The position numbers were made by a program, and so were the translations under genes. The notes under the pieces were generated by a model, which was not told where the DNA came from, ran no database searches, and saw only the letters and a list, made by a program, of their open reading frames with translations. DNA of 64,000 nt from Carallia brachiata (lineage: Eukaryota > Streptophyta > Magnoliopsida > Malpighiales > Rhizophoraceae): NCBI GenBank assembly GCA_021464245.1, contig JADCRB010000016.1, positions 12,993,892-13,057,891 on the forward strand, given 5' to 3'. Below, in pieces: positions 47,201 to 59,159 of this stretch (positions are counted from its first letter, which is position 1; each line of letters starts with the position of its first letter).

Positions 47201-50200
47201 TTTGCTATGTAGTCATCCGCTGTTCTGTTAATGTCCCAGAAATGTCCAGTCATACTAATATCCCAGTCTCTCGTTGGCATCGTACCATAATATGCTGCAC
47301 CTGCTGCAACTTCATCTGCCTCATATTGGATGTTTTCAACGGAGACCGCTTTTCCACCACAATTTATATGCACAGAATATCGGACTACAAAAGCAACTTG
47401 TTAATAGCGACCAAGCTAGCACAGAAGAGTTATTAATTGAATTAGTTTTTGTCCTGTTTACTCCAACTGGCCAAAAGTTCGTGCATGTTTCGTTTAGTTG
47501 TATGCAAAAGAATGAGTACCTTTTGAACAAACATCGTTATTTAGGCACTCGAAAGCTTTTCTGAAAACAAAATGGAAAGAATTAGAATAACTTGGTATAA
47601 AACAAACGTAAGTTTCATTCAAGAGCAAAGTCGAAGCATACGTGTTGTTCCTGCCAGAAGAACTTCTAAAATAATTTCTGATGAACAAACAAAAGAGACA
47701 ACTTGTTGAATTCAAGTAGTAAAAAAAAAGAAAAGAAAGCAGGAGAAGCTAATGAAATTATGCATAAAAAGAGTGAATTGTGCTTACTGTGTCTCGCGAC
47801 ATGTGGTTGGCACAGAGTTTGCATTGAAGCTATTGTAAGAAAGATCTATTTCACTGCACCCAACCCATCAGTTTCTTTTAAATGGATTTTGACTAAATAA
47901 TTTCAGTTTACAGTAATTTGACTAAATATAAATGGATTTTGGAATATGACGTTGAAGGAAACTAGATTTAGCAATATTTCTTGGGTGCAACATTCATTAT
48001 CCATCCTCTTAATTTGTTGCCTATCCCAATATATTTGAGCATGCATATAATGTACAGTAATACGTACTAACGACTGTCTCTTGTCTGTAGCCAATCTGGA
48101 ATAGGTCCAGTAAGCAAGTTGCTTGTCAGGTACCTGCTCGGTAAGCAACAGCAAGCGTTTCCATTAGTCATCTAAAATATTGTTCTGAGAAAAAAAATAA
48201 AACATTTAGGTTATTTAGTGAGAATAATATGGCATGATGTCTTGATGCACTATCTCAGGCTGAGAAGGCTAGGTCAACTCATGTTTTACCACACGCACCA
48301 AACTTTCGCATCGGGTTAAGTACCTTACAGCACATCCCTAAGAAAAGTTAAGGGAAGATGGGGGTCACAGTTTACTAGTTTTTTACTTTCTATGAACTCA
48401 AAAGACCACATGAGAAGTAGACCTTTATATAAAATGCTTACATTTTCTCCAAGCCTGATAGACCATCAAAATTTGTAGGAAGATTTCCTTGGAGTTTATT
48501 GAAACTGAGATCTCTGCAAGAGAATAATTGAATTGAAAGAACTGTCATTACTGTAAACATATGTACTTAAAAGGCAAAGGTAGCAGTTTAAGAATACTAT
48601 TTTAATTACAATATAATTATAATTAAACAACGAAATTGGCATTATTTTGGAATTGAAAGGCCGAGAGTAGTTAATTACATAATTTTCAGTTTTGGCATAT
48701 TTGTTAGATATAGAGGGAAAGGTCCAGATAGGTTACAGCTTCTCAACATCCTGCAACATATAGTATTCTCATGTAAGCTTGATTACCAGCATGAAAGTCA
48801 TTCTGATTTAGAAATGTCAATAGGGAACAACTTACAGATACGTAATATTTTTCATGTTTTCCAATGGTGGGAACTGTGATCTGTCTCCATTCAAATCACT
48901 GATCCTTCTAAACAATGTTGAACAGCACATAATAGCCAAACATGCAAGTCACTTTAGCTGAAGGCTTTCTATTATTTGCATTTAATCAGGATGTTGTACA
49001 CAAAATATAACTATGTAGACTCTACTCACAGCTCCGATAAATCCAAAGAAGATATGTTTGAAGGAATTGGCCCTTGGAGACCACTCCCCTGGACCTCTCT
49101 GTTAATGAGCAAGTTCAACATAAATATAGATTTACATTGACGATGTCTATATTTCTGAAAGAAGAAAATTTTGTAGAGCATACAATTTCTGAAGGTTCTT
49201 CAAGCGTCCGAGAAATTCAGGTATTCTACCGACAAAGTTATTGTGGCTAATCCTACTGCATAGATCAGAAAAGAAGGCATGGTTATCTGGTATGAAGTCT
49301 CAATAGCACAACACTGTAATACGTTGCAAGGACATACAGCTCCGCCAAATTGGTCAAATTAGTGAGTTCCAGGGGTAAGTTGCCTGTGAGATTGTTGGCG
49401 TTAAGGACGCTGTAGTTACAGAGGAAACAAAAACAAAGCAATGCAAACCAACACCATTTTCCATTCAGAAAGGATCACGGAAGTACAATGTTAGTAATTC
49501 AGTATCAATATCTGAAACAGAGGTTCAGGATACTAACAGATTCACCAGATTAGGCAAGTTTCCAAGAGCTGCAGGAATGGTTCCATAAAAAAAATTGTTC
49601 TCAATACTCCTGAAACATTTAGTCTCCCCCAGTATCAGCACTGACCAATATTCAATAATTCTCAAGTAAATTAAGAAAAGTAAGTGGTTTAATTTGAGCA
49701 CACGTACAAGTATACCAGCGTGGAAATGTTTCCCAAATAACTTGGAATCTCTCCTGTTAAGCGGTTCACGGTAATGGAGCTGCAGCACACAAATGTTTTC
49801 ATTCTTGAAATGTACTAATTAAGAACTTGTCAACTATCACAAAGTTGCAAAGAAGTTGCTCACAGATATTCCAGCTTTGTGGCAGCCCATTCGATAGGTA
49901 TGTTACCGCTAAGATAGTTTCGTGTTAAGTCGCTGTAAATCAGTTCAAAAAATTTAACATGAAAATTAATGATCGAATCTTATTATGCAATACTAGCTTA
50001 TAACGGTATGGAAGTATTACTTACAGAGTCTTGAGGTAAGGTAGTTTGATGATAGCTGCAGGCAGCACACCATCAAGATCTTGCCCTTTTAGAAATCTGA
50101 AATACAACAATACAAGGACATATCAAGTTCCAGGTGCAATTAGAACACATAAGACTCCTGACAGCAAGATAACAAGTAAATAAATTGGTCAAAGAAACTT

Positions 50201-50811
50201 GGAATTGAGTGAAGAAATCTACATTTTGGTCACATGACATACACCCATTGGATTGGAGCAATTGCAGATGAGACTATTGTTGAAAGTTTCCTTGTACGTT
50301 CTCGGGGCCGTGGAGCTGGAATTTGGTTTTGGGGTTTGCCAGCTTGAGTGGTTACTGCATGGATCTACACTAAAATCCCAGTCTTTTCCTCACTTGAGTT
50401 GCTATTTCACGCAGAGCTTCCACTGCAACACATCAAAAATCCAAGAGTTGATCAAGCTTTGCTAATTCCAAAATGAGACATTTGGTTCCGAGACTAAGCC
50501 AACAGGACATTTTGTTCAGCATGTTAATTTTGATCAAAAGCGTCACAAAGGTTTTGGTTCCATTATTGGCCATGGCCTGATATGCTTAAGAGGAATGGTC
50601 TGCGTACCTATGCATTGAAGAAGGAGACATTAAATGAAAAAACAACCCAAAACAAAAAAGTGAAAATGGCTATTTTTTGTATACCTTCATCGTGTGGAAG
50701 GTAGCTAGCTTGGGCTTTAGTATTGGTTGTTCCAGTGCACACTAGCAGCATAAGCAGAACAAAGCTAGAGGCAATGTTGAAAGTATTTGCAACTCTTTTC
50801 GTCATCATCAT
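44260..50811 (-). CDS. LRR-malectin receptor-like kinase (LRR-RLK VIII-2 type), copy C
   Basis: The best-preserved copy: 24 exons, about 1,025 codons, the usual length for the family. Signal peptide exon 50685-50811 ([11 protein letters not shown]...), cap 50223-50422, twelve LRR exons between about 47790 and 50105, malectin 47005-47384 (SVHINCGG) and 46740-46935, TM 46418-46558, kinase 46203-46321, 45882-46092, 45533-45770, 45084-45234 and 44260-44649. Kinase motifs: [30 protein letters not shown]. It should be a plasma-membrane receptor binding an extracellular ligand through the LRR and malectin domains. One lesion: exon 2 lacks two bases near 50391 (CAGTCTTTTCC against CAGTCCCTTTTCC in B), giving an early stop after about 55 codons. 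The intron after the second malectin exon uses a GC donor. I see no other break, so it may be a functional gene with an error or a very young pseudogene. Confidence 0.88.
45324..45499. mobile_element. 176-base insertion in a kinase intron of copy C
   Basis: Absent from the same intron of copy A. Flanked by AATAAT at 45318-45323 and 45500-45505. It starts TGTTGGAAAGC and contains TCTCACATCGGTGGGAAAA, a word style common at LTR starts, but its right end is not CA. Unclassified small element. Confidence 0.6.
46558..46590 (-). promoter_or_regulatory. Duplicated 3' splice site before the TM exon of copy C
   Basis: A 27-base tandem duplication repeats the acceptor: TTTTTCACAG before 46585 and TTTTTCGCAG before 46558. 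Using one or the other adds or removes nine residues in frame just outside the membrane segment. Copies A and B have one acceptor. Confidence 0.7.
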
Positions 50812-50863
50812 CCTTATCTTATTCTTGTGATCTCAACCAAGTTACATGAAGCTCGGGAAAAGC

Positions 50864-50869
50864 TTTATA
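50864..50869 (-). promoter_or_regulatory. TATA box of copy C
   Basis: TATAAA on the minus strand about 55 bases upstream of the ATG, matching 13325-13330 of copy A. Confidence 0.6.
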
Positions 50870-50879
50870 AGTACAGAAT

Positions 50880-53600
50880 TTGTCATGAGTTTCCACAGGA
50901 ATAAATGTTAATGTCCAGACGAATCCAATCCGATATGTCTGTAGTAACAATAATTATAATTTATGCAATAATAATAATAGAATGTGAAATAAATAAATAG
51001 TAATTTTTTTTCTTTTTTGTTGCACATTTAATGAATATATTTGCAGAAAATTTCTTATTTGTTACATTACGAACATTCTCATAGTTGATTTACTTGGATC
51101 ATGCGACGAAATTCTTTCCAAAAAACTACAATTTTATGATAATTACAAAAACCGACCCAACTTAACCAATCAAACTTGGGATTCAATAAATTGAATTTAG
51201 GTTCTACAAAAGAAAAATTCGATGGACATTTACTCGGGTTAATTGGTTCCAATTGATAATTTAGAACTGATCCGAACCAAATTTTTTAATTTGATATTTT
51301 ATTTTCAAATATTATCTGCCAAAATATTTTACTAATGTTCATAAAATTATAGAACTGAAAAAATATAGTAAATATCTTAAAAATTAAATATAATTTAATA
51401 TATTTTCCGTACAATTTCAAGAAGTGCTCCACCGACAACTGCTGTAGTCAAATTGATTGTGCTACTTACACTAATCAGCAGCAGCGTTTTGACCTCTTCA
51501 TTTCTTCCTCTTCCTTTTTTTTTTTTTGACTTTTTACCCTGCCAAAACATTTCTCACTAGGAGCCCAAAACTTGCTAGATGATATCTATTTGAATTGGTG
51601 GCTATTTTAAGTAACGAAAAAATTACTCCACATAGAGGTCCTTAGACGATAACACCTTTTTATTATTTATATATATATACGTATAATCAATGTTATGAAT
51701 GTGATTGTGAAATTGCACATATTTAACGAATTTGCAACCAAAAAAACTGAGAAAATGAGAAATAATAAAAATATATGACGAGTGAAACACTAAAATTTCA
51801 TTACATGAGACACCCAATACTTAAGAATTTAGATACTCACTTCAAAAATCTGAATTCTCATATAGTGAGCTCCTCTTGTGTAATTTAAGTTCTAACAAAA
51901 GACTAGATATTTTTGTTATTGTAAAAAAAAACAAAAAAAAGAAAAAACAAAAAAGAGAGAATTGTTGAACTTTCCATGCACTGCATGGAAACGTCAAAGT
52001 CACCATGTGCTGAAAGGTAACCACGAACGTAAAAGTCACCCAAACGACGGGATTATCCTCATTTTGATATTATATTTTTTAAATTTTTTAAATTTAGGTT
52101 TACATTCTTTTATTTTTATTTTAATATTATAACTATAATTAAATCATACATAAAAATTATTAATTAAAATATTTAAATATGTATTTGACTTGAGAAAATT
52201 TATGAATATATTACTTACATGCTTACAAAGATCACTCAATATAGTAAAATATTAATTTTTACAAACAGAATAGAAGTTGTGTGGCAGACATAAATTTGTA
52301 ACTTTGAGAAAAAAATATAGGGCTTAAAACTATTCTTCTGCCAAAGTGTGAAGGTCGTCAAATACGTATTTTAACGTTTTGACTAATAGTTATGTCTATA
52401 TAAGACTTAATTGTAACTAAAATTATAGTTATATGACTAAAATAAAAATAAGAAAAGATATAAAATTAGATTAAAAAAATTTTAAAAAATTTAAAACTAA
52501 AATGGTGTTAATCCCCCCACGACCCAAAACCCAAAATTTGAATAACCCAACTCCTCTTGTGTGCATGCAATTAAGTTTAAAAACAGAATTAATTTAAAAG
52601 TGGAATATAAGTGGCCTGTATAAAGTTGCCAAGGCAAAAAAAATAATTTAAAAGTGTAATTATTTGTTGCTTTTGGCAGTGGAGGGTGCGGCTGCACTCT
52701 CTTATGAACAAAAAAACAAAGTAATCCTGGACACAACAAAAGGAACAGAATTTGATAAAGAGTTTCACATTATTGCAGTTCTTTATATTGTATTAAAGTG
52801 ATAAATAATTTATTGGATAATATTTAATGATTTTTTTAGTTCATTTAACAATTTATCTCACATAAAATAATTTCACTAAATCTATTTTATAAATACAGCT
52901 GGACAAGAAAAATTAAACGTCACCATAAACTTACATGTATTCTAATAAAATTCTGCTCTCCAAAATTTCTCTAAAAGAACAATAATATAAGTGATATATT
53001 AAGATTTTATTAAGATGTCAAATTAGTTTATTAAAACCAATCGGTCATTATATTTTAGTAGCCACATCAGTCTCTGCAAACATTCAAACAGCGTTAACTC
53101 TCCCAAGCCTTCAATGTCTTGGAAGTGGCCGGCTCCGTTTTTAAGAAACTCTCAGAGCAAAGTTTCATGGTTGGCTTTCTAAAGATAAAGTGAATGCACT
53201 TTGTTCATTTTTTAAATTTTTAATATTCTCTCTTCCATCTCTTTTCCATGATAAAAATATATGTATATTCTCTTTTCCAATACGATTTATTGATACAGAA
53301 TAGAGAGAGAAGAAAAATATATATGTTCTCCAGTATTCATACTCGAGTAATGATTGGTAGTTGGATATAGCATCCGGGTTTGGATGTAGGAACAAAATGC
53401 AACAGGTTGTATATTAAATACAGTAATATTGATATTTTTAAGAAATTTTTTTTAAAAAGAATTTTTTATTTTAATACATATTATCTGAAATTTATATTTT
53501 AAATTTTAAATTTTAATTTTATAATCTAAAAAAAATTTTAAAAAAATTTAATGCAGTTACATTTTTTTTTTGCTTGCATTTTCTTGTAATTAATTTTTTT
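50880..53600. repeat. 5'-flank block of copy C
   Basis: Matches 13380-16110 behind copy A, minus the MITE at 14945 and plus the MITE at 52049. AT-rich; no gene recognised. Confidence 0.7.
52049..52518. mobile_element. MITE, GGGATTA family
   Basis: 470 bases absent from the flank of copy A (near 14520). Inverted ends: GGGATTATCCTCATTTT on the left and GGGATTAACACCATTTT within the reverse complement of the right. Flanked by ACGAC at 52044-52048 and 52519-52523. Confidence 0.7.
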
Positions 53601-53819
53601 TTAATTTCCTAATACTATTTTTTTTATTTTTTTTAGTCTATAAGGAGTCCTATTAAACATTTGAGGAGGGGAAAGTGAACTTTGATAAAATTTGAACCCT
53701 TCATTTGGTTAAAAAATAACATTTTAACCAGATGAATAAATACTTAACCTCACTAATTTTTTATTTTAAAATTAAAATTATCTGACATGAACCCCCGCCC
53801 TTCTTGCTCTCCCGAAATT

Positions 53820-55280
53820 GACAAAAGTTGACGGATAAAATTCCGTCTAAAAGTCTTTATGGTCAACGAGGCCTCTATTTAATGTGATCGCTGCTTGCAT
53901 CATAATTTTGATGTCCTTGTGGAATAATTTTGATGGCTGGGACATGGGGAGCCCATGTCTACTAAAAATGTATGCTTCCTAGCAACTCCGACGTTTCAAT
54001 CCAGCGCACTAACAGTTAAAACCCTATCCTTTGTCCTTGATTATGTCAATGGGTCTCTATGAACAACTCTTCACATTTATTCCGAGTCATTGTACTTGAG
54101 GAGCGTTATTGGAATAGTTTTATAATTCTAAAGATTTTTTTTTTCATTTTTCCAAAAATTAATCCATGATTCCTAAGCTTCTTTTACAATTTTCAATTAT
54201 ATGAACATTTGGTATTTTCCATGTATAAAAATGCTTCCATTCACTTCCTACATGTTTTTCTCACTCCAATTGGCTACTTTTTTATTTTCTTGATAGATAA
54301 TTGTGACTGATCAAATTAAAACTTTCATGAAGACTCAAGTAAGTAATTAATATTTCCTTTGTTTTGGTGTGTGTGAAAGGGTGTAATTTATTCGTGGAAC
54401 TGAGAACAATGACAAACAGTAGATTGTGATCCACAAATACATGACAAGACTGGGTAAGGGTCTATTAGTATTTTTTTTTTTTTTTGGCGAGTGTGAATGG
54501 GCTTTGAAGTTCCCATTACTTGTCACCATCACTGAGTGGGGCAACTGTCCTCATTTACCAGGAGAGATGACCATTTAAAAAGACCACAACACTGCTTGGG
54601 CCCATTGATTTTTTTGGCACATTGGACTCTTTGGTGACTTTATTCTGTCTCCTTTCTCTACTGTAATACTCTTAGTTGAGCTTTTCAATGACAAAAAAAA
54701 AAAAGTCGATTCTTGGAGTCGACAAGAAGAAGCAGCATAAATAAATCAATGGCCCTACAAGCAACGTTGGTGTAAATATTAGGAGTCCGTCACTGTTTAA
54801 TTAAAAATTTTAAATTTAAATTTTTGAGAATATAGTTACGTTAAATACTTGTTGAGAGATCTTTATCACCCTTTAAAATCCTATCCAGATCGATCTAAAT
54901 TAATCAACCTATTAAACTAAATATTGAACGATTTCAGACTAAAAAAAAAAATTAATGGCCCTCCGAGTCTTCCACGAGGCTCCGCTGCAAGCTCAATCCT
55001 TGCTGTGCCCGGATGATATTGGGGTGAGTTGGCCCCGAACAGTTGTAATCCCTTGCTATACATAGGTGTTGAAGCCTCCATTTTTGACAAAAAAGAAAAG
55101 GAAGACGATGAAGCAGAAATCAATTTGATTGGTGCACGTAGTGGCTCTCAATTTGATTGGTGGAGTTAAAAACAGGTCTTAAATGTCACAGTTGGGGTTG
55201 CATTGTCACTTTTTTTTAAAAAAAATATACTGCTGACTGAAAGTTTTGAGTTTAACAAAACGTTTGTTTATTGGTACTTG
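53820..55280. repeat. Block R copy behind copy C, with retroposon tails
   Basis: Matches 16500-18200. Two extra pieces look like retroposon 3' ends: 54615-54705 (ending TTCAATGAC plus an A-run) and about 54940-55100 (ending TTTTTGACAAAAAAG). No gene. Confidence 0.6.
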
Positions 55281-55479
55281 TCATTTTTTCTCAATTTGAA
55301 AAGTTTCTAATTTAATTTATTTTTTAATAAATATAATTTATTCATAATTTTATATATAATAAATATGATTTACTTAATAAAAATAAAAATATAAATTTAT
55401 TTTCTATAAAATTATGAGTAAATTATACACATAAAAAATTGAATAAAATTAACAAAAATTATTTTTTTGTCACTGAATG

Positions 55480-56520
55480 ATTCAGAGGCAAAAATATTAA
55501 TTGTCCCAATGTTGTAGTCACTAAAAATTATTAGTGCCAAGTTTGTGAAAGATAAATATTTGTTACCAACACATCATTTAGAAGCAAATATATTTTAAAA
55601 AATCTTTCAAAACTTATATCGTAGATGACTCATTTTCCCTTTTCTTTTTATTCAGGTTATAATTATTTGCAGCGCTAGTACTTATAATCATCATCATAAT
55701 CTTGTTCTTCTGTTTAGCTCAAACAAGTCACTTGACGCTATGGAAAAACTTTTTAAATACAAGTTTTATTATTTGTTTCCAAAAAACTACGAATTTTTAA
55801 CATAGTTATAAAGACTGGTCCAACTTGACTAATCCATCCTATAAACCAGTAAATTGGATTTCAAATTCCTTAAAATAAAAATTGGATGCACCGTTGATTC
55901 AGGTTAATCGGCTCCAATTGCTAACTTAGAACTCACTTGAACCAAATTTTTTAATTTGCTATTTTAGTTTGAAATATTATATGCCGAAATATTTTATCTT
56001 AAAAAAATACTAGAGCTCAAAGTTAAAATATGTTTTAAAACAAGAGCATCCCAGCACACAGGAACACTCACATTGGTTGAGTCTATAGAAAGGTCAATGT
56101 ATGCAGCATTCCTTCTGTAGGGTCTAAAGTTAAAATATTTAGAATAACAAATTATAAGTTTAATTTAAAGAAATTTTTTTCAATATATAACAATAAATAT
56201 TTCTAGTCTATGCTAAAATGATCAATTTCTCCTATTCCTATAATTATAAGAAAGGTGCTTATTTTTACTAGAGTGTACAAAATTATAGTAGTCATAAAAT
56301 ATAAAAAGTATACATGAATATATCAAATAAATATTAATGAATCATCAATTCAACTATTAATCAAGCCACTTAACACTTTGTCCAATCGATGGTTCTATAA
56401 AACTGTTTTTCCATCTCACACATTGTATAATTAACTATGGTAAACCTTTCCTTTTCCGTTCAATGTCTAGGAGTCTTCCATGGACAACTTTATATCGAGA
56501 TTGATTGCTCTACTTAGACT
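55480..56520 (-). pseudogene. Receptor kinase copy with the gene body deleted, relic 2
   Basis: 3'-flank words (AATTGTCCC, TTAGAAGCAAATA, TTATAATTATTTGCAG near 55655-55672) lead straight into the exon-1 start remnant (ATCATCATCATAATC near 55687-55701), then the ACTTTTTAAATACA TATA region (55748) and the 5' flank (55830-56020). Homology to 5' flank and promoter words continues to about 56520. Confidence 0.6.
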
Positions 56521-57350
56521 AATCAACAGCATTTTAGTCTCTTCTATTCTTTCACTTCCCTTATTAACTTTTTAGCCTTAAAGCATCAATTGCACCCCAC
56601 CTTCACTCCTTTATAACTACGTTGAAAAGTCCAAGTTTTTTAGACCACAAACCAACTATTAACTTTATGTCAAATACCTCAGATTGTAGGAGTCCAGGGA
56701 AAACAAAACATAAAATTATGAAAAATTACTGCGTAGGTGCTTTTAGCTCAAAGTATTACTCATAATCATCGGTTTGGATAATAACGAAATACATAAAGAT
56801 AGATATAGATATAAATTAATATTATTTAAGGTAGTGATTGTGAGCAAATCTTGAGAACAAAATAGTTTATGTGATGGCATTTGCTTATTGTAAGGATATT
56901 AGAAGACTCCTATATTAACTAGATCATTTTTTTTTCTTTTAATTAAGGATATTAGAAGACTTTAATATCTTTTACATTTCAATAAGAAAACTTTAATCAA
57001 ATACAATTTTGTCTAATTAATTCATTATTATCGAAAATTTTATATAGTGAAATAAATGTAAAAAAAATTGATATTGATATAGTTATTTCTAATTATTTAG
57101 TTTATTTAAATATTATTTCACATTAATTTCAAAAGTTTATGAATTAAAATTTAAAGTCTATAAATATTAATAAATCTAGTTAACTTAAAAGATTATCATA
57201 CATTGACCAAAAAAAAAAAAAAGATTATCATATTATCTATAATAACAATTATAATTTAAAGTTCAATTTTCTCAATTATAATCTAACATATATTACAATT
57301 TACTTAATTTATATTAATGAACATTCAAATACGTTTGAAATCTGTACAAC
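56520..57350. other. AT-rich non-coding stretch
   Basis: No gene or clear element recognised. A duplicated word GGATATTAGAAGAC occurs at about 56895 and 56946. Confidence 0.4.
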
Positions 57351-58070
57351 ACAAATACACTTTGCAAGATAATGTGGATGGCTGTGATAGGGGAGACCAT
57401 GTCTGTAAAAAATGTGTGTTTCCTAGCAACTCCGACCTTTCAATCCACCACATGCACTCACACTGTGCTTATTGAATATATAACCTTTCCTTTCTCGTTA
57501 GATATGTAAGTGGGTATCCATGGACAACCCCTCTCATTTATTCCTTATTCTTTATTGTCCACATGAGGAGTAATATTTTAACAGTCTTATTATTCTAAAA
57601 ATTAGTCCACGATTCCTATCTTCTTATATAATCTTCAATTATATGAACGTTTTGGGTACTTTTCCATGTATAAAAATGCTTTCATTCACTTCCTCTATAT
57701 TTTTTTTCTCACTACAATTTGATGCTTTTTAATTTTTTGATAATTAATTGTGACTGACCAAACTCGAAACTTTCATGAAGACGAGTAAGTAATTAATACT
57801 TTGTGTGTGTGCGTGCGCGCGTGCATGCATGTGAATGGGTGTAACTTATTCGCAGGGAACAACGATATGTAGTGGGTTGTGCTCTTCAAATATATGACAA
57901 GAAACAGGGTTAGTGAAGTTTCAATTCCTTGTCACCAAAACTGAGTGAGGCAACTATTCTCAAATGCCAGGAGAGATGACCATTTAGAAAGAGGACAAAA
58001 CTGCTTGGTCCCATTGATTTATTAGTAGCAAAGAAAAGTATTCTTGGAGGCTAGAAGAAGAAAAAGAAGC
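57350..58070. repeat. Block R copy with upstream words
   Basis: GGGGAGACCATGTCTG near 57391, TATATGAACGTTTTGGG near 57638, the block R anchor near 57950. Includes a CG/TG-alternating run at 57802-57832. Confidence 0.6.
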
Positions 58071-58077
58071 AGAAATT

Positions 58078-58231
58078 CGAGGGGAGTTGTTAGCCCGGTT
58101 GCTTGGAGACGTATGTCTCCAATTCCTAATTCTGGGGTCGAACTCCAGATCTGGCCCTCACCACCTCTCCGCCCATATGCCCTTGGGGGCTCCCTCAACC
58201 ATTTAGGCTAAGGAAGAAAAAAAAAAAAAAA
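58078..58231 (+). mobile_element. tRNA-derived SINE with target duplication
   Basis: 154 bases: GTTAGCCCGGTTGCTTGG (A box), GGGGTCGAACTCCAG (B box), a GC-rich body and a poly(A) tail of about 15. Flanked by CAGAAATT at 58070-58077 and 58232-58239. It interrupts a block R copy at the AGCAGAAATTTG word. Confidence 0.8.
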
Positions 58232-58319
58232 CAGAAATTTGTATTGTCACTCTTGTTAGAAAGATACAGTGCTAACTAAAAAAATTGGGTTCAACAAAAT
58301 GCTTGTTTATGGGTACTTG

Positions 58320-58935
58320 TCATTTTCTTTGTTACTGAATGAGTCAGAGACAAAAAAAATAACTGTCCCAATGTTGCTGACCAAAAATTATTAGTGCCAA
58401 TTTTGTGAAAGATGAATATCTTTTCTACTAATTCATCATTTAGTAGCAAATGTTCTTTTTTTAAAAGAAAATTCTTTCAAAAGCTATATCCTAATTGATT
58501 CATTTTGACGTATTCTTTGTATTAAGTTTTACAATTATTTGCAACTCTTGTAATCGCCATCAGTAATCACCATAATCCTGTTCTTCTGATGAGCTCAAAC
58601 AAGTTACAAGCTCAGAAAAAGCTTTATAAGTTTGACCCAAAAAAAAGGCTTTATAAGTACAGATGATTGTTTTTTTTTTTTTTTTTTTTATGTTCACAAA
58701 AATTATGACTTTTCAACATAGTTATAAAAACTGGCCCAACTTGACCAATACAACCTGTGAACCCGTAAATTAATTTGAGATTCATCAAAAGAAAATTGGA
58801 TGGATCATTGGGTTGGGTTAATTGGCTCCAATAAACAACTTAGGACTCACCCAAGCTAGATTTTTTAATTTGTTATTTTATTTCGAAATATTATATGCCA
58901 AATATTTTATCCTCAAAAATACTAAAGTCTAGAGT
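58320..58935 (-). pseudogene. Receptor kinase copy with the gene body deleted, relic 3
   Basis: The clearest junction: TTTTACAATTATTTGCAACTCTTG (58525-58548) joins 3'-flank sequence (TTTTACAATTA) to exon 1 (TTTGCAACTCTT, codons for RVAN on the minus strand). The TATA-region word AAAAAGCTTTATAAG follows at about 58616 and the 5' flank to 58930. The gene between is missing. Confidence 0.65.
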
Positions 58936-59159
58936 TAAAACATTTAGAACAGAAAAAATCAAGGACGTCTAATTGCATGAAACTTTTACATTTGTAAGGT
59001 ATTTTGAAAGACCTATATACTTCCTTTATGAGGTATAAAGTTAAAATATTTAGAACGCCAAATTATAAGTTTAATTTAAACAATTTATTTTTGTAATATA
59101 TAGCAATAAATATTTATGTTGTATGCTAAAATGATCAATTTGTCCAAAGATAACAAATA

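Noticed and set aside
53640..53820. Possible further tRNA-derived SINE (GGGTTCAAATTTT on the minus strand)
   Set aside because: B-box-like word only; the A box is too weak and no target duplication was seen.
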